DNA of 64,000 nt from Pseudomonas lini (GTDB lineage Bacteria; Pseudomonadota; Gammaproteobacteria; Pseudomonadales; Pseudomonadaceae). Positions 36,126-44,339 of this stretch are shown in pieces. The stretch covers positions 5,146,001 to 5,210,000 of the forward strand of contig NZ_OZ061318.1 in NCBI RefSeq assembly GCF_964063345.1, given 5' to 3'. The position numbers and the translations under genes were made by a program. Numbering within the stretch: position 1 is the stretch's first letter; the number at the start of each line of letters is the position of its first letter. A model generated the notes under the pieces. It was given only the letters and a program-made list of their open reading frames with translations. It was not told where the DNA came from and did no database searches.

Positions 36126-37262
36126 CTATTGTTCAGCGTTACGACTGTGCCGGTAGTCGCTCACAGCCTCGTACACCGCTTTGCGCAACCGGTTGATCCC
36201 GCCAATCGGCCTATGGGCTTCAAGGCCGAACCATGGGTTGAACGACTGGTTGTCGCATTGCAGGTTCAGCGCCGGGGTATCGAAATCCTGGGCGGGCAGT
36301 TTGATCCTGGCCACGGTTTCGAAGGGCGCGTCGCTTTCGCTCCACTCGATACTGGTATCTTCGATCGGCATGTACTTGCCCGCATCCTGGCGCTGGATCT
36401 GCAAGACGAAACACGCCGGTACCCGATCGGTCGACAGCTGCTGGTTCAGCGCACTGCGCAGAAAGTTCGGCAGGTTTTGATTTTGCGTGGGCAGCGCGTA
36501 GACCGGACAGCTATCAGGATCCGGCATCACCCGGAATTTTGCGTTGGCTTCACCAAACTTGTACGGCGAAACCGAAAAGTAAGTGGTCTGCGTCGGGCTT
36601 GTCGGGGCAGGGGAGAGCGTCGCCAGGGCGATAAACAGATGGCGAACCTGCCAGGTGCGTGGGTCCCAACCCGGGAAGAACGCCATGACCTTTTTGCCAT
36701 CAGACTGAGCGGCTACATTCTGACGATACTCGGCGACATCGCTGACAAAGAAGTTCGGATGGTTGAACATCACGAAATCCTGTTCACTGCGTCCTTGTCG
36801 GTCACTCAGCAGCTGTTTACCAGGCACATCGAACAGTTTGATCGCCATACCCCGAGCATCGCGGATGCTGTCGAACTGCGGATACGCATTGCCATTGGAC
36901 AGCCGCATCGTCGCTTGCCAGGTTTTGCCGGGTTCGCTGAACACGCCTCGACGTAACTCCGTCGCCAGATCCGGCAGCACCTGAACCTCGGCCTTCACGC
37001 AGCCATGGGCCTTGGCATGGGCATCGCGCAGGTAGCGGGTACTTTCGCGGTGTTGATCGACGATACGCACGGCCGTCTGGATGATGTCCTGGGTCATTGC
37101 CGCTTCGCCATCCGGAATCAGTTCTTCAGCCGATACCGGGCCACGATGCTGCCAGGCGGACCAGGCCATGAGCAGCGCCCAGCCGAGCAAACCCAGGCCC
37201 AGCAACCACAACAGGGTTTTGCCGAGGAAAACGCCAAGGCGCAACCAGAGAGTGATCAGCAT
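36126..37262 (-). CDS. Membrane-anchored catalase-like haem protein
   Basis: A 378-residue protein of the SrpA-like branch of the catalase superfamily. An N-terminal hydrophobic segment (residues 9-37) anchors it. Family motifs are DAHAKAHGCVKAEVQV near 80-95 with the probable distal His, TMRLSNGNAYPQFDS near 120, and FNPWF followed by HRPIGGINRLRKAVY near 340-365, whose Tyr is the likely haem ligand. It starts 3 bp after the stop of the dihaem gene, so both form one operon. The reaction may be a peroxidase or lipid hydroperoxide reaction rather than true catalase. Confidence 0.82.
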   Translation of the reverse strand: MLITLWLRLGVFLGKTLLWLLGLGLLGWALLMAWSAWQHRGPVSAEELIPDGEAAMTQDIIQTAVRIVDQHRESTRYLRDAHAKAHGCVKAEVQVLPDLATELRRGVFSEPGKTWQATMRLSNGNAYPQFDSIRDARGMAIKLFDVPGKQLLSDRQGRSEQDFVMFNHPNFFVSDVAEYRQNVAAQSDGKKVMAFFPGWDPRTWQVRHLFIALATLSPAPTSPTQTTYFSVSPYKFGEANAKFRVMPDPDSCPVYALPTQNQNLPNFLRSALNQQLSTDRVPACFVLQIQRQDAGKYMPIEDTSIEWSESDAPFETVARIKLPAQDFDTPALNLQCDNQSFNPWFGLEAHRPIGGINRLRKAVYEAVSDYRHSRNAEQ

Positions 37263-37265
37263 GGG

Positions 37266-39116
37266 TCAATCCTTTTGACTGAGGCGGCGGTCTGTCAATT
37301 GCGACTCCATCGGGCCGCCCAATACTTTCAGGTATTCCAGCAGCGCCCAGCGTTCCTCCGGCTGCAGCAGGCGACCAATGACGCCGTTGCCGCGCTCGCC
37401 TGCGCGGAACTCGTGGCCGCTGTTGTGGTTGCCGGTGATACGCGTGTCGAACACAAAACCGTTGGTGAAGGCTTCGGTGCGATAACCCAAATGTTTGGGG
37501 TCGTATTCGAAGGTGCCCTTGTAGAACGTGGTCGCGCGTTCACTTTGTGGCGAGAGCAGTTGATAAATGCTCGGTACCGAACCGTTATGCAAAAACGGCG
37601 GAGTGGCCCAGACACCTGCCAATGGTCGAGCTTTATAGCTACGCAACTCTTGAACGCCGATCGGCAGGCCGAATCCGTCCAGGTTCGGGCGCTCCGCGGC
37701 TGTCACATTGGCTTCGCGGTAGGCCTGGTTGCTCACGAAAGCAGTGACGTAAGCCAGTCCCTTGGCCACGGATAACTGGCTCATATCCAATGGTTCTGTG
37801 GGTTTGGGATGCAGTTGTACGTCCAGTTGCGCAAGCTCTGCCGGATCCCACTGCAAGGCCGTCAGATCGAAGCGGTGATCAGCAATATTGTTGGCGGCGC
37901 CGGCGTCTGTGCCAATCACCTCCACAGGCAGTAATTTCAGATGATGCACCGGTCTGCCGTCGCTTTGGGTGACGCGGGGTACATGGCACCCGGCGCAGTT
38001 TTCAGCGAATAGTTCGCGGCCTTTTGCGGCCAGGGGCTTGTCGATGTTGCCCAACAGGGCTTCCGGCCAGGCGGGCGGTTTGAGTCGTTGCAGGGTTTGC
38101 TCGATCTGGTGCAGATCGCGCACCCGGACGCTGGACGGGTAGCGGTCGTCGCCCTTGAGCGGCTGCCCGCTGCTGTCGAAGAAATTCAGCGTGGCACCCA
38201 CGCCCAAGGCCTCACCGATATTACGGGCCATCGGTTGCTGCGCCGAACCGTTCCACTGCACCCAGTCGAAGGTCCACATGTCCCACAGTTGCGGGTAGTC
38301 CACCGGTGCGTTGGCCACGCGGTAGTTGGCGGGTGAAATCGCGTCGCCGAAGCTGGCATTGGCAATGCGCCCGAATGCATCGGTGCGGCCAGGTCCCTCT
38401 TCGGTGGGGTAGAGGCCGCGGTGGGTGTCGTTCCAGGCCACTTTCAAGAAGGTATCGAGTGAGACTTTAAAATCCTGGCGTAGTTGTTGATGCCGTGCGT
38501 CGTAGTCCTGACCCAGAACGTTGCGGGCGAAACGTTCGAATTTCCAGGGGTTGTAGTAAGTCGAGGTCAGACTCGCGACCAGTGCTTGTCCGAAACTGCC
38601 ACCTCGCAGCGTAGGAACGCTGGATGGCAACACATGCTGGGCCGAGCCGCCGTCGATACGCACAGCCTGACCATTGAAGCGCAATTCGCCCGTGTGACAG
38701 GCGGCGCAGGTGATGTCCAGAAACTCGTCCTGGCTGCCGGGGTTTTGATGACGGGCAAAACCGACGGGCAGGTTACCGGGATTGTTTGGCGTGGCTTTCT
38801 GGCTCGGGTCGATCAGAAAACCAAAGCGTGCGAGGTATTCAGGAGCGGCGAATCGTTTTTGCGAAAAGGGCAGTTCCAGGGCGTTGAACCAGTCATAGCG
38901 CAAGCCTTTGACCTGGGTACCTTGAGGTGTGAAGTAGTAAGCCTGTCGGTCGGCGGCACTCCATTGCTCCAGGTAATTCACCTGTTGCGCCGGTGACCAA
39001 ACCGGTAGTTTCGGGTTGGCGACGTAATACAGCACTATGGCGAGGCCTAGCCCCAGTAATACTGCGATCAGAATCAGCAAGCGGAATATGAGGCGCAAGA
39101 TAAACGTCCTTGTCAA
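37266..39116 (-). CDS. Dihaem cytochrome c, peroxidase/RoxA-like
   Basis: A 616-residue protein with one N-terminal membrane segment (residues 7-32) and two haem c sites, CAACH near 137 and CAGCH near 381. It belongs broadly to the large dihaem cytochrome c peroxidase group that includes the rubber oxygenase RoxA. The start is TTG at 39116; another TTG at 39098 with AAGGA upstream is a good alternative. It is the first gene of an operon with the catalase-like gene. The substrate is unknown. Confidence 0.8.
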   Translation of the reverse strand: MTRTFILRLIFRLLILIAVLLGLGLAIVLYYVANPKLPVWSPAQQVNYLEQWSAADRQAYYFTPQGTQVKGLRYDWFNALELPFSQKRFAAPEYLARFGFLIDPSQKATPNNPGNLPVGFARHQNPGSQDEFLDITCAACHTGELRFNGQAVRIDGGSAQHVLPSSVPTLRGGSFGQALVASLTSTYYNPWKFERFARNVLGQDYDARHQQLRQDFKVSLDTFLKVAWNDTHRGLYPTEEGPGRTDAFGRIANASFGDAISPANYRVANAPVDYPQLWDMWTFDWVQWNGSAQQPMARNIGEALGVGATLNFFDSSGQPLKGDDRYPSSVRVRDLHQIEQTLQRLKPPAWPEALLGNIDKPLAAKGRELFAENCAGCHVPRVTQSDGRPVHHLKLLPVEVIGTDAGAANNIADHRFDLTALQWDPAELAQLDVQLHPKPTEPLDMSQLSVAKGLAYVTAFVSNQAYREANVTAAERPNLDGFGLPIGVQELRSYKARPLAGVWATPPFLHNGSVPSIYQLLSPQSERATTFYKGTFEYDPKHLGYRTEAFTNGFVFDTRITGNHNSGHEFRAGERGNGVIGRLLQPEERWALLEYLKVLGGPMESQLTDRRLSQKD

Positions 39117-39365
39117 TTTGTAGCTCTCTTATGCCTCACCGGACGAGGTGCGGCAAGAGGCCATTACGCCAGAGGCTGTGGGAACCCCCCTAAGTCTGTA
39201 AGAGCCAAATGACAGAAGCTTCATCCTTCTATGGCCGAAATGCGTTTAAACACCTGAACTTATCAGACGTTTCCTGCTCTCATGCCGGTAGCCATTGGTC
39301 GTGGCGGCCTGATAAGCTCGCGGCTTTACTCGATTGCCCTTTAGGCGCATGAACAAGGAAATAGC

Positions 39366-40079
39366 ATGAAACAGCATCGGTTGGCGGCGGCGGTGGCCCT
39401 GGTTGGCCTGGTACTTGCGGGTTGTGATTCGCAGACCAGCGTAGAGCTGAAAACCCCGGCGCAAAAAGCTTCCTACGGTATCGGCCTGAACATGGGCAAA
39501 AGCCTTGCTCAGGAAGGCATGGATGACCTGGATTCCAAAGCGGTAGCCCAGGGCATCGAAGATGCCGTCGGCAAGAAAGAACAGAAGCTGAAAGATGAAG
39601 AGCTGGTTGAAGCCTTCGCCGCACTGCAAAAGCGTGCTGAAGAGCGTTTGGCCAAGATGAGCGAAGAGTCGGCAGCCGCCGGCAAGAAGTTCCTTGAAGA
39701 AAACGGCAAGAAAGCAGGTGTCGTCACCACGGCTTCCGGCCTGCAATACGAAGTGGTCAAGAAAGCCGACGGCGCTCAGCCTAAGCCAACCGACGTAGTG
39801 ACTGTTCACTACACCGGTAAATTGACCAATGGCACCGTTTTCGACAGTTCCGTCGAGCGCGGCAGCCCGATCGATCTGCCGGTCAGCGGTGTGATTCCGG
39901 GTTGGGTCGAAGGCCTGCAACTGATGCACGTTGGCGAGAAGTACAAACTGTACATCCCTAGCGAGCTGGCTTACGGCGCCCAAAGCCCAAGCCCGGCGAT
40001 TCCAGCCAACTCGGTGCTGGTATTCGACCTGGAGCTGCTGGCCATCAAGGATCCAGCAAAACAAGACGCCACCAAGTAA
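39366..40079 (+). CDS. FKBP-type peptidyl-prolyl cis-trans isomerase, lipoprotein
   Basis: A 237-residue Mip/FkpA-like isomerase. The signal ends in the lipobox VLAGC (Cys20). An N-terminal dimerisation domain (about 28-115, helical and rich in Lys and Glu) leads to the FKBP domain (130-228), with VTVHYTGKLTNGTVFDSS and IPGWVEGLQLMHVGEKYKLYIP. Such proteins fold outer-membrane and periplasmic proteins. A terminator follows at 40097. Confidence 0.93.
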   Translation: MKQHRLAAAVALVGLVLAGCDSQTSVELKTPAQKASYGIGLNMGKSLAQEGMDDLDSKAVAQGIEDAVGKKEQKLKDEELVEAFAALQKRAEERLAKMSEESAAAGKKFLEENGKKAGVVTTASGLQYEVVKKADGAQPKPTDVVTVHYTGKLTNGTVFDSSVERGSPIDLPVSGVIPGWVEGLQLMHVGEKYKLYIPSELAYGAQSPSPAIPANSVLVFDLELLAIKDPAKQDATK

Positions 40080-40096
40080 TTCGCGTCTGCTCGAAA

Positions 40097-40126
40097 AACA
40101 ACGCCTCGCTTATGCGGGGCGTTGTT
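40097..40126 (+). terminator. Terminator of the FKBP gene
   Basis: A 13-bp stem (40097-40109 with 40114-40126, one G-T pair) and TTAT loop. The T tract is short and interrupted. Confidence 0.7.
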
Positions 40127-40328
40127 GCATCTGGCGTTCAGGGAAGGTAAACAAAGCGAACGGATGCGGTACGCTGGAGTCATAGCCAGTGAGAGCGTTT
40201 GGCTAGACGGACCGAGGCGCCAAGTCAATGAATTCTTGGGTTTTTTTATGTGAGTAAAAAACGCCCGATCTGAGTCAGGCCCTTATGAAACGGGGCTTTC
40301 AGCGATGAAATGCAGCTCTGTTCACAAG

Positions 40329-40353
40329 GTTATCCACAATTTGTGTGGATAAC
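40329..40353. promoter_or_regulatory. Inverted pair of consensus DnaA boxes
   Basis: GTTATCCACA (40329-40338) and TGTGGATAAC (40344-40353) face each other across 5 bp. Both match the strict TTATCCACA consensus. They lie 20 bp before the DUF1232 start codon. Confidence 0.75.
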
Positions 40354-40372
40354 ATTTCAGCGGGAGGAACAA

Positions 40373-40828
40373 ATGAAAACGCCCTGGAATTTCGCTCGTT
40401 TCCTGCCTCTGGCCGGACGCCTGCTCGCCCGTGGTCGTTTGCCGACCCTGCTGTTCGCTGTTGCCAGCAAAGGCGCGAGCCAGGGCAGTCGCCTGGGCAA
40501 ACTCAAAGATGATCTGCGTTTGTTGCAGGCACTCTGCCTGGCCTACTGGCGTGGCGAGTACCGGGCCATCAGCCCAAAAGCACTGGTCTCGGTGGTGGCT
40601 GGCCTGATGTATTTCCTGAGCCCGGTGGATGCCATCCCGGATTTCATCCCGGTATTCGGCATGCTCGACGACATTGCCGTGCTGGCCTGGTTGATGAAAG
40701 TCCTCGATGACGAACTCAACGCCTTCCGTGCCTGGCGCAAGCGTCAGTTGCCGGAAAAGCTCGCGGTGGTCGAACGCCTGCCTGATACCCCGGAACAACT
40801 GCAGCTTCAGGGCCCAAAAAAAACCTGA
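40373..40828 (+). CDS. DUF1232 (YkvA-like) protein
   Basis: A 151-residue protein of the YkvA/DUF1232 family, of unknown function. The family core SPKALVSVVAGLMYFLSPVDAIPDFIPVFGMLDDIAVLAWLM is at about residues 63-105, a membrane-associated hairpin with the invariant Pro-Val-Asp-Ile/Ala-Pro-Asp signature. ATG 40373 has GGGAGGA upstream. The paired DnaA boxes just before it suggest a link to DnaA or to replication timing. Confidence 0.88.
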   Translation: MKTPWNFARFLPLAGRLLARGRLPTLLFAVASKGASQGSRLGKLKDDLRLLQALCLAYWRGEYRAISPKALVSVVAGLMYFLSPVDAIPDFIPVFGMLDDIAVLAWLMKVLDDELNAFRAWRKRQLPEKLAVVERLPDTPEQLQLQGPKKT

Positions 40829-40939
40829 ACCGATTCAGGATCATCCATATTCATACCCCCGCGACCTTGGCCGCTGTTAGGATTACACTTCTAGGGAAAA
40901 GCGCCGACTCGCTAAGTGTCGTTGTCCTACGGGGTAGTC

Positions 40940-41281
40940 ATGGATATTCAGATAATTACACGCGAAGGCGAACCCGAATATGCGGTTCTGCCATGGGCTC
41001 AGTATCAGGCTCTACTGAAAGCAGCAGGCATCAAGCAACAACCACCGCGCGACGCCACAGTGCCTCCCGCGGCAGCACCAGACCAGATTCTTCCGGGTCT
41101 GGATCAACTACGCAATTTGCGCGAAGGGAAGGGCATCGCCATTGAGGCGCTGGCCCGCACGGTAGGCATCAGCCCGTCATATCTCGCCTTGATCGAAAGC
41201 GGTGAGCGTCAACCCGACGCTGCTATTCGCCGCAGCCTCGCCTGGGAATTGACGGTGCCAGGATGGAGGGATGAATCGTGA
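40940..41281 (+). CDS. XRE family helix-turn-helix regulator
   Basis: A 113-residue protein. An N-terminal part of about 30 residues (EPEYAVLPWAQYQALLKAAG) precedes a Pro/Ala linker and an XRE domain from about 58 to 110. The recognition region reads EALARTVGISPSYLALIESGERQPD. The layout resembles antitoxin-like regulators, but no toxin is adjacent. ATG 40940 is preferred to GTG 40916 because a GGGG motif precedes it. The end overlaps the next gene (GTGA). Confidence 0.83.
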   Translation: MDIQIITREGEPEYAVLPWAQYQALLKAAGIKQQPPRDATVPPAAAPDQILPGLDQLRNLREGKGIAIEALARTVGISPSYLALIESGERQPDAAIRRSLAWELTVPGWRDES

Positions 41282-41649
41282 GCGTACGCATCAGTCGTCA
41301 ACATTGGGATGGATTGCTGGGGGAGCTGGATCAGGCGCGTCGTCAGCGCCATCTTTTGACTTATCGGGCGTTGCTGGAGCGTTTGCAGCTACCCACGCCG
41401 GCCATGCAAACCTTGACCGCAGCGCTTGAGCACCTGGCCGCGCTGGATGCCAGAGCCGAGCAGCCGTTGCGCAGCTCGCTGGTGATCAGTCAGGGCGCCA
41501 GCCGCTTACCGCGCACCGGTTTTTTCGAATGTGTCGAGCGCCTCGGGCGCTTCTCCGGACCGTCCGATGGCGTGGCTGCCGCGTCCTGGCATGCCTCGGA
41601 AGTAGTGCGGGTGTTCGAATACGAGTACCCCGAGTCGGCGGAAGCCTGA
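41278..41649 (+). CDS. Hypothetical protein coupled to the XRE regulator
   Basis: A 123-residue protein starting at GTG 41278 within the stop of the XRE gene. It contains ARRQRHLLTYRALLERLQLPTPAMQTLTAALEHLAALDARAEQPLRSSLVIS, which looks like a helical DNA- or protein-binding unit, and ends with a Glu-rich VFEYEYPESAEA. I do not recognise a named domain. The overlap implies translational coupling. The next gene follows immediately. Confidence 0.75.
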   Translation: MSVRISRQHWDGLLGELDQARRQRHLLTYRALLERLQLPTPAMQTLTAALEHLAALDARAEQPLRSSLVISQGASRLPRTGFFECVERLGRFSGPSDGVAAASWHASEVVRVFEYEYPESAEA

Positions 41650-42057
41650 GTGTTTTTAAGACTCAAGGCGCGGGCCAGTTACTGGCTGGCCCGCCGGTTG
41701 TTCCACTGGTCGTGGTTTGTGCATCAGCCGCGAGGCTGGAGTTGGCTCGAGGGCCAGTTCGCGCGTATGGCGAACCTGGGTGATGTCGGCGCCCAGAGCT
41801 TCTACGGCCACATTCTGACCTTTCGCGGCGTCGGTCTTGGGGCTCGCGAGGAAGGTGTGCGATTACTGCGCCTGGCCGCGTTGGCGGGGGATGGCAAGGC
41901 AGCGTATCAGGTTGGTGTGATCAGCCTGGCCGGAACGCCGAGCAAGGCGCCGGATCCGGCTGAAGCGGCTCGCTGGTGGGAAATGGCAGCGAAAGCAGGG
42001 CATCCGTTGGCCGAACTCAAATTGAAAGAATTGGCGTCTCGTGGTTCTGCGGATTAA
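41650..42057 (+). CDS. Sel1-like repeat protein
   Basis: A 135-residue protein read from GTG 41650, which directly follows the previous stop. Two to three Sel1-like repeats are visible, for example EGVRLLRLAALAGDGKAAYQVGVISL and EAARWWEMAAKAGHPLAELKLKEL. An aromatic N-terminus (ASYWLARRLFHWSWFVHQ) may touch the membrane. Sel1 proteins scaffold complexes. It ends the three-gene cluster before a strong terminator. Confidence 0.82.
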   Translation: MFLRLKARASYWLARRLFHWSWFVHQPRGWSWLEGQFARMANLGDVGAQSFYGHILTFRGVGLGAREEGVRLLRLAALAGDGKAAYQVGVISLAGTPSKAPDPAEAARWWEMAAKAGHPLAELKLKELASRGSAD

Positions 42058-42080
42058 ATAATTGTGTGTCTGACAAATTA

Positions 42081-42120
42081 ACGTGGTGAGAGGGAAACCT
42101 CTCGCCACGTTTGCGTTTTT
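42081..42120 (+). terminator. Strong terminator after the Sel1-like gene
   Basis: ACGTGGTGAGAGG (42081-42093) pairs with 42098-42110 through a GAAA tetraloop (one wobble), followed by TTGCGTTTTT. Confidence 0.92.
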
Positions 42121-42312
42121 GCCTGCTTGTTGATTAATGGAGTGGCTATTAAGAGAATCGGCCTACATCCACATCATCCTTTCCTGACTTCTTTCCTGAT
42201 CGATCCCCCGCAAAGTCTCGCGCGTTTATTACCGGGCAGATCCATCGGAGATTTCCTTCAAGTTGTAGCGGTTTTCATGAACTGGTGCGAAATGCGCTCC
42301 ATCGATAGTCTT

Positions 42313-42546
42313 GGGGTTGTCACTGCAAATTCAGTGACAGGGCGTGGAAGCCCTTCTATCGTTAGGCGCATCAAGCGCCACCAGTTCGGCGTTTTTTATC
42401 GTCTGTGTTTTATGGTGGCTGTGCGCGGGGCGCTTTCGAGTGCGCCAGGTGCCTAACGTCCTGGTCTTCCACACCTGCGTACAGCCACCACCTATTGCGT
42501 GGAAGTGATTTCTGGCGGCTCCAATCCATACGTTAGGAGTCAAACA
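42313..42546 (+). promoter_or_regulatory. Structured leader RNA with a three-way junction and exchangeable pseudoknots
   Basis: By eye: hairpins at 42318-42339 (TGTCACTG), 42340-42353 (GGGC-GTGGAA-GCCC) and 42365-42379 (GGCGC), then AGCGCC/GGCGTT plus a T run at 42374-42397. A junction follows: P1 14 bp (42413-42426 with 42477-42490), P2 (42429-42433 with 42442-42446) and P3 (42447-42451 with 42472-42476). The P3 loop holds CCTAACG and CTTCCA, complementary to upstream GTGGAAG/CGTTAGG (42344, 42360) and to downstream GTGGAAG/CGTTAGG (42499, 42531). The last site overlaps AGGAG at 42535-42539 before the gene at 42547. I recall similar leaders before other small Pseudomonas genes but cannot verify it. 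Bases 42121-42312 show nothing else. Confidence 0.75.
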
Positions 42547-42879
42547 ATGACGGCTATTACCCCTGATCCACCCTACGAAAAACCAATTCCTCACCCCAAA
42601 AACCGCTTCATGGCGCTCACCAGCAACTGCAACGACATGCCCACGCTGTTCGTCCATACCCACGCGCCGCTCGATATTTTGACCGACGCTGCCAGCTATC
42701 GAATTCGTGCCGTCACCCAGGTGCTCGAAAACCTGTCCATGCGCGGCTCTGTCGAGTGCGACTCGATGATACTTAGCGACTTTGCCTTGCTCTGCGCCAT
42801 TCCACTGCGCGATGGGTGTGATGTGCTGGATGTGATTGGGCGACGGTTGCGGGCTCGGCCTTCGGGCGATGTCTCGTGA
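42547..42879 (+). CDS. Small DUF3077/DUF6124-like protein
   Basis: A 110-residue acidic protein without signal peptide. An N-terminal Pro-rich stretch (ITPDPPYEKPIPHPKNRF) precedes a helical segment with APLDILTDAASYRIRAVTQVLENLSM and DFALLCAIPLRDGCDVLDVIGRRL. This resembles the small Pseudomonas proteins labelled DUF3077 or DUF6124, of unknown function; I am only fairly sure. ATG 42547 has AGGAG 7 nt upstream, inside the structured leader. A REP pair and an IS follow. Confidence 0.72.
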   Translation: MTAITPDPPYEKPIPHPKNRFMALTSNCNDMPTLFVHTHAPLDILTDAASYRIRAVTQVLENLSMRGSVECDSMILSDFALLCAIPLRDGCDVLDVIGRRLRARPSGDVS

Positions 42880-42913
42880 CGGATTAGTCCTGGAAATTTG
42901 CGGCGACTGAGCG

Positions 42914-42998
42914 GGCCTCTTCGCGGGCAAGCCTCGCTCCCACAGGTTTGTGTCGTTTGTGAATATTGCGTACGACACAAAACCTGTGGGAGCGAGGC
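42914..42998. repeat. REP pair cut by an IS element
   Basis: The left unit GCCTCTTCGCGGGCAAGCCT is complete. The right unit stops after GTGGGAGCGAGGC where the IS terminal repeat TGATCTGG begins. Confidence 0.88.
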
Positions 42999-43063
42999 TG
43001 ATCTGGCCTAATAATTCCGGACACCTCTTAAGGGCGATATGATTTCGCCAATTTGGAGGTTCC

Positions 43064-44202
<1,139 letters not shown>

Positions 44203-44240
44203 ACACCGTAACTGGTGTCCGGGATTACTTGACCAGATCA

Positions 44241-44322
44241 AGCCCGCTCCCACAGGTTTTCTATTGTTTGCAAATTTTGCATTCAACACAGATCTCTGTG
44301 GGAGCGGGCTTGCGAAGAGGCC
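44241..44322. repeat. REP pair on the right flank of the IS
   Basis: The left unit starts abruptly at the IS end (AGCCCGCTCCCAC). The right unit GTGGGAGCGGGCTTGCGAAG lacks the CCGC of the usual TTGCCCGCGAAG. Confidence 0.85.
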
Positions 44323-44339
44323 CGCCAGTCAGCGAAAAC

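Noticed and set aside
42127..42456. Reading frame of 109 codons over the leader
   Set aside because: It has a non-ATG start, no ribosome binding site, unusual composition, and lies over the stems of the structured leader.
42360..42538. Integron attC site suggested by GTTAGGC and GCCTAAC
   Set aside because: The spacing of the inner CTTCCAC/GTGGAAG boxes does not fit R and L boxes, there is no integrase, and an RNA junction explains all parts.
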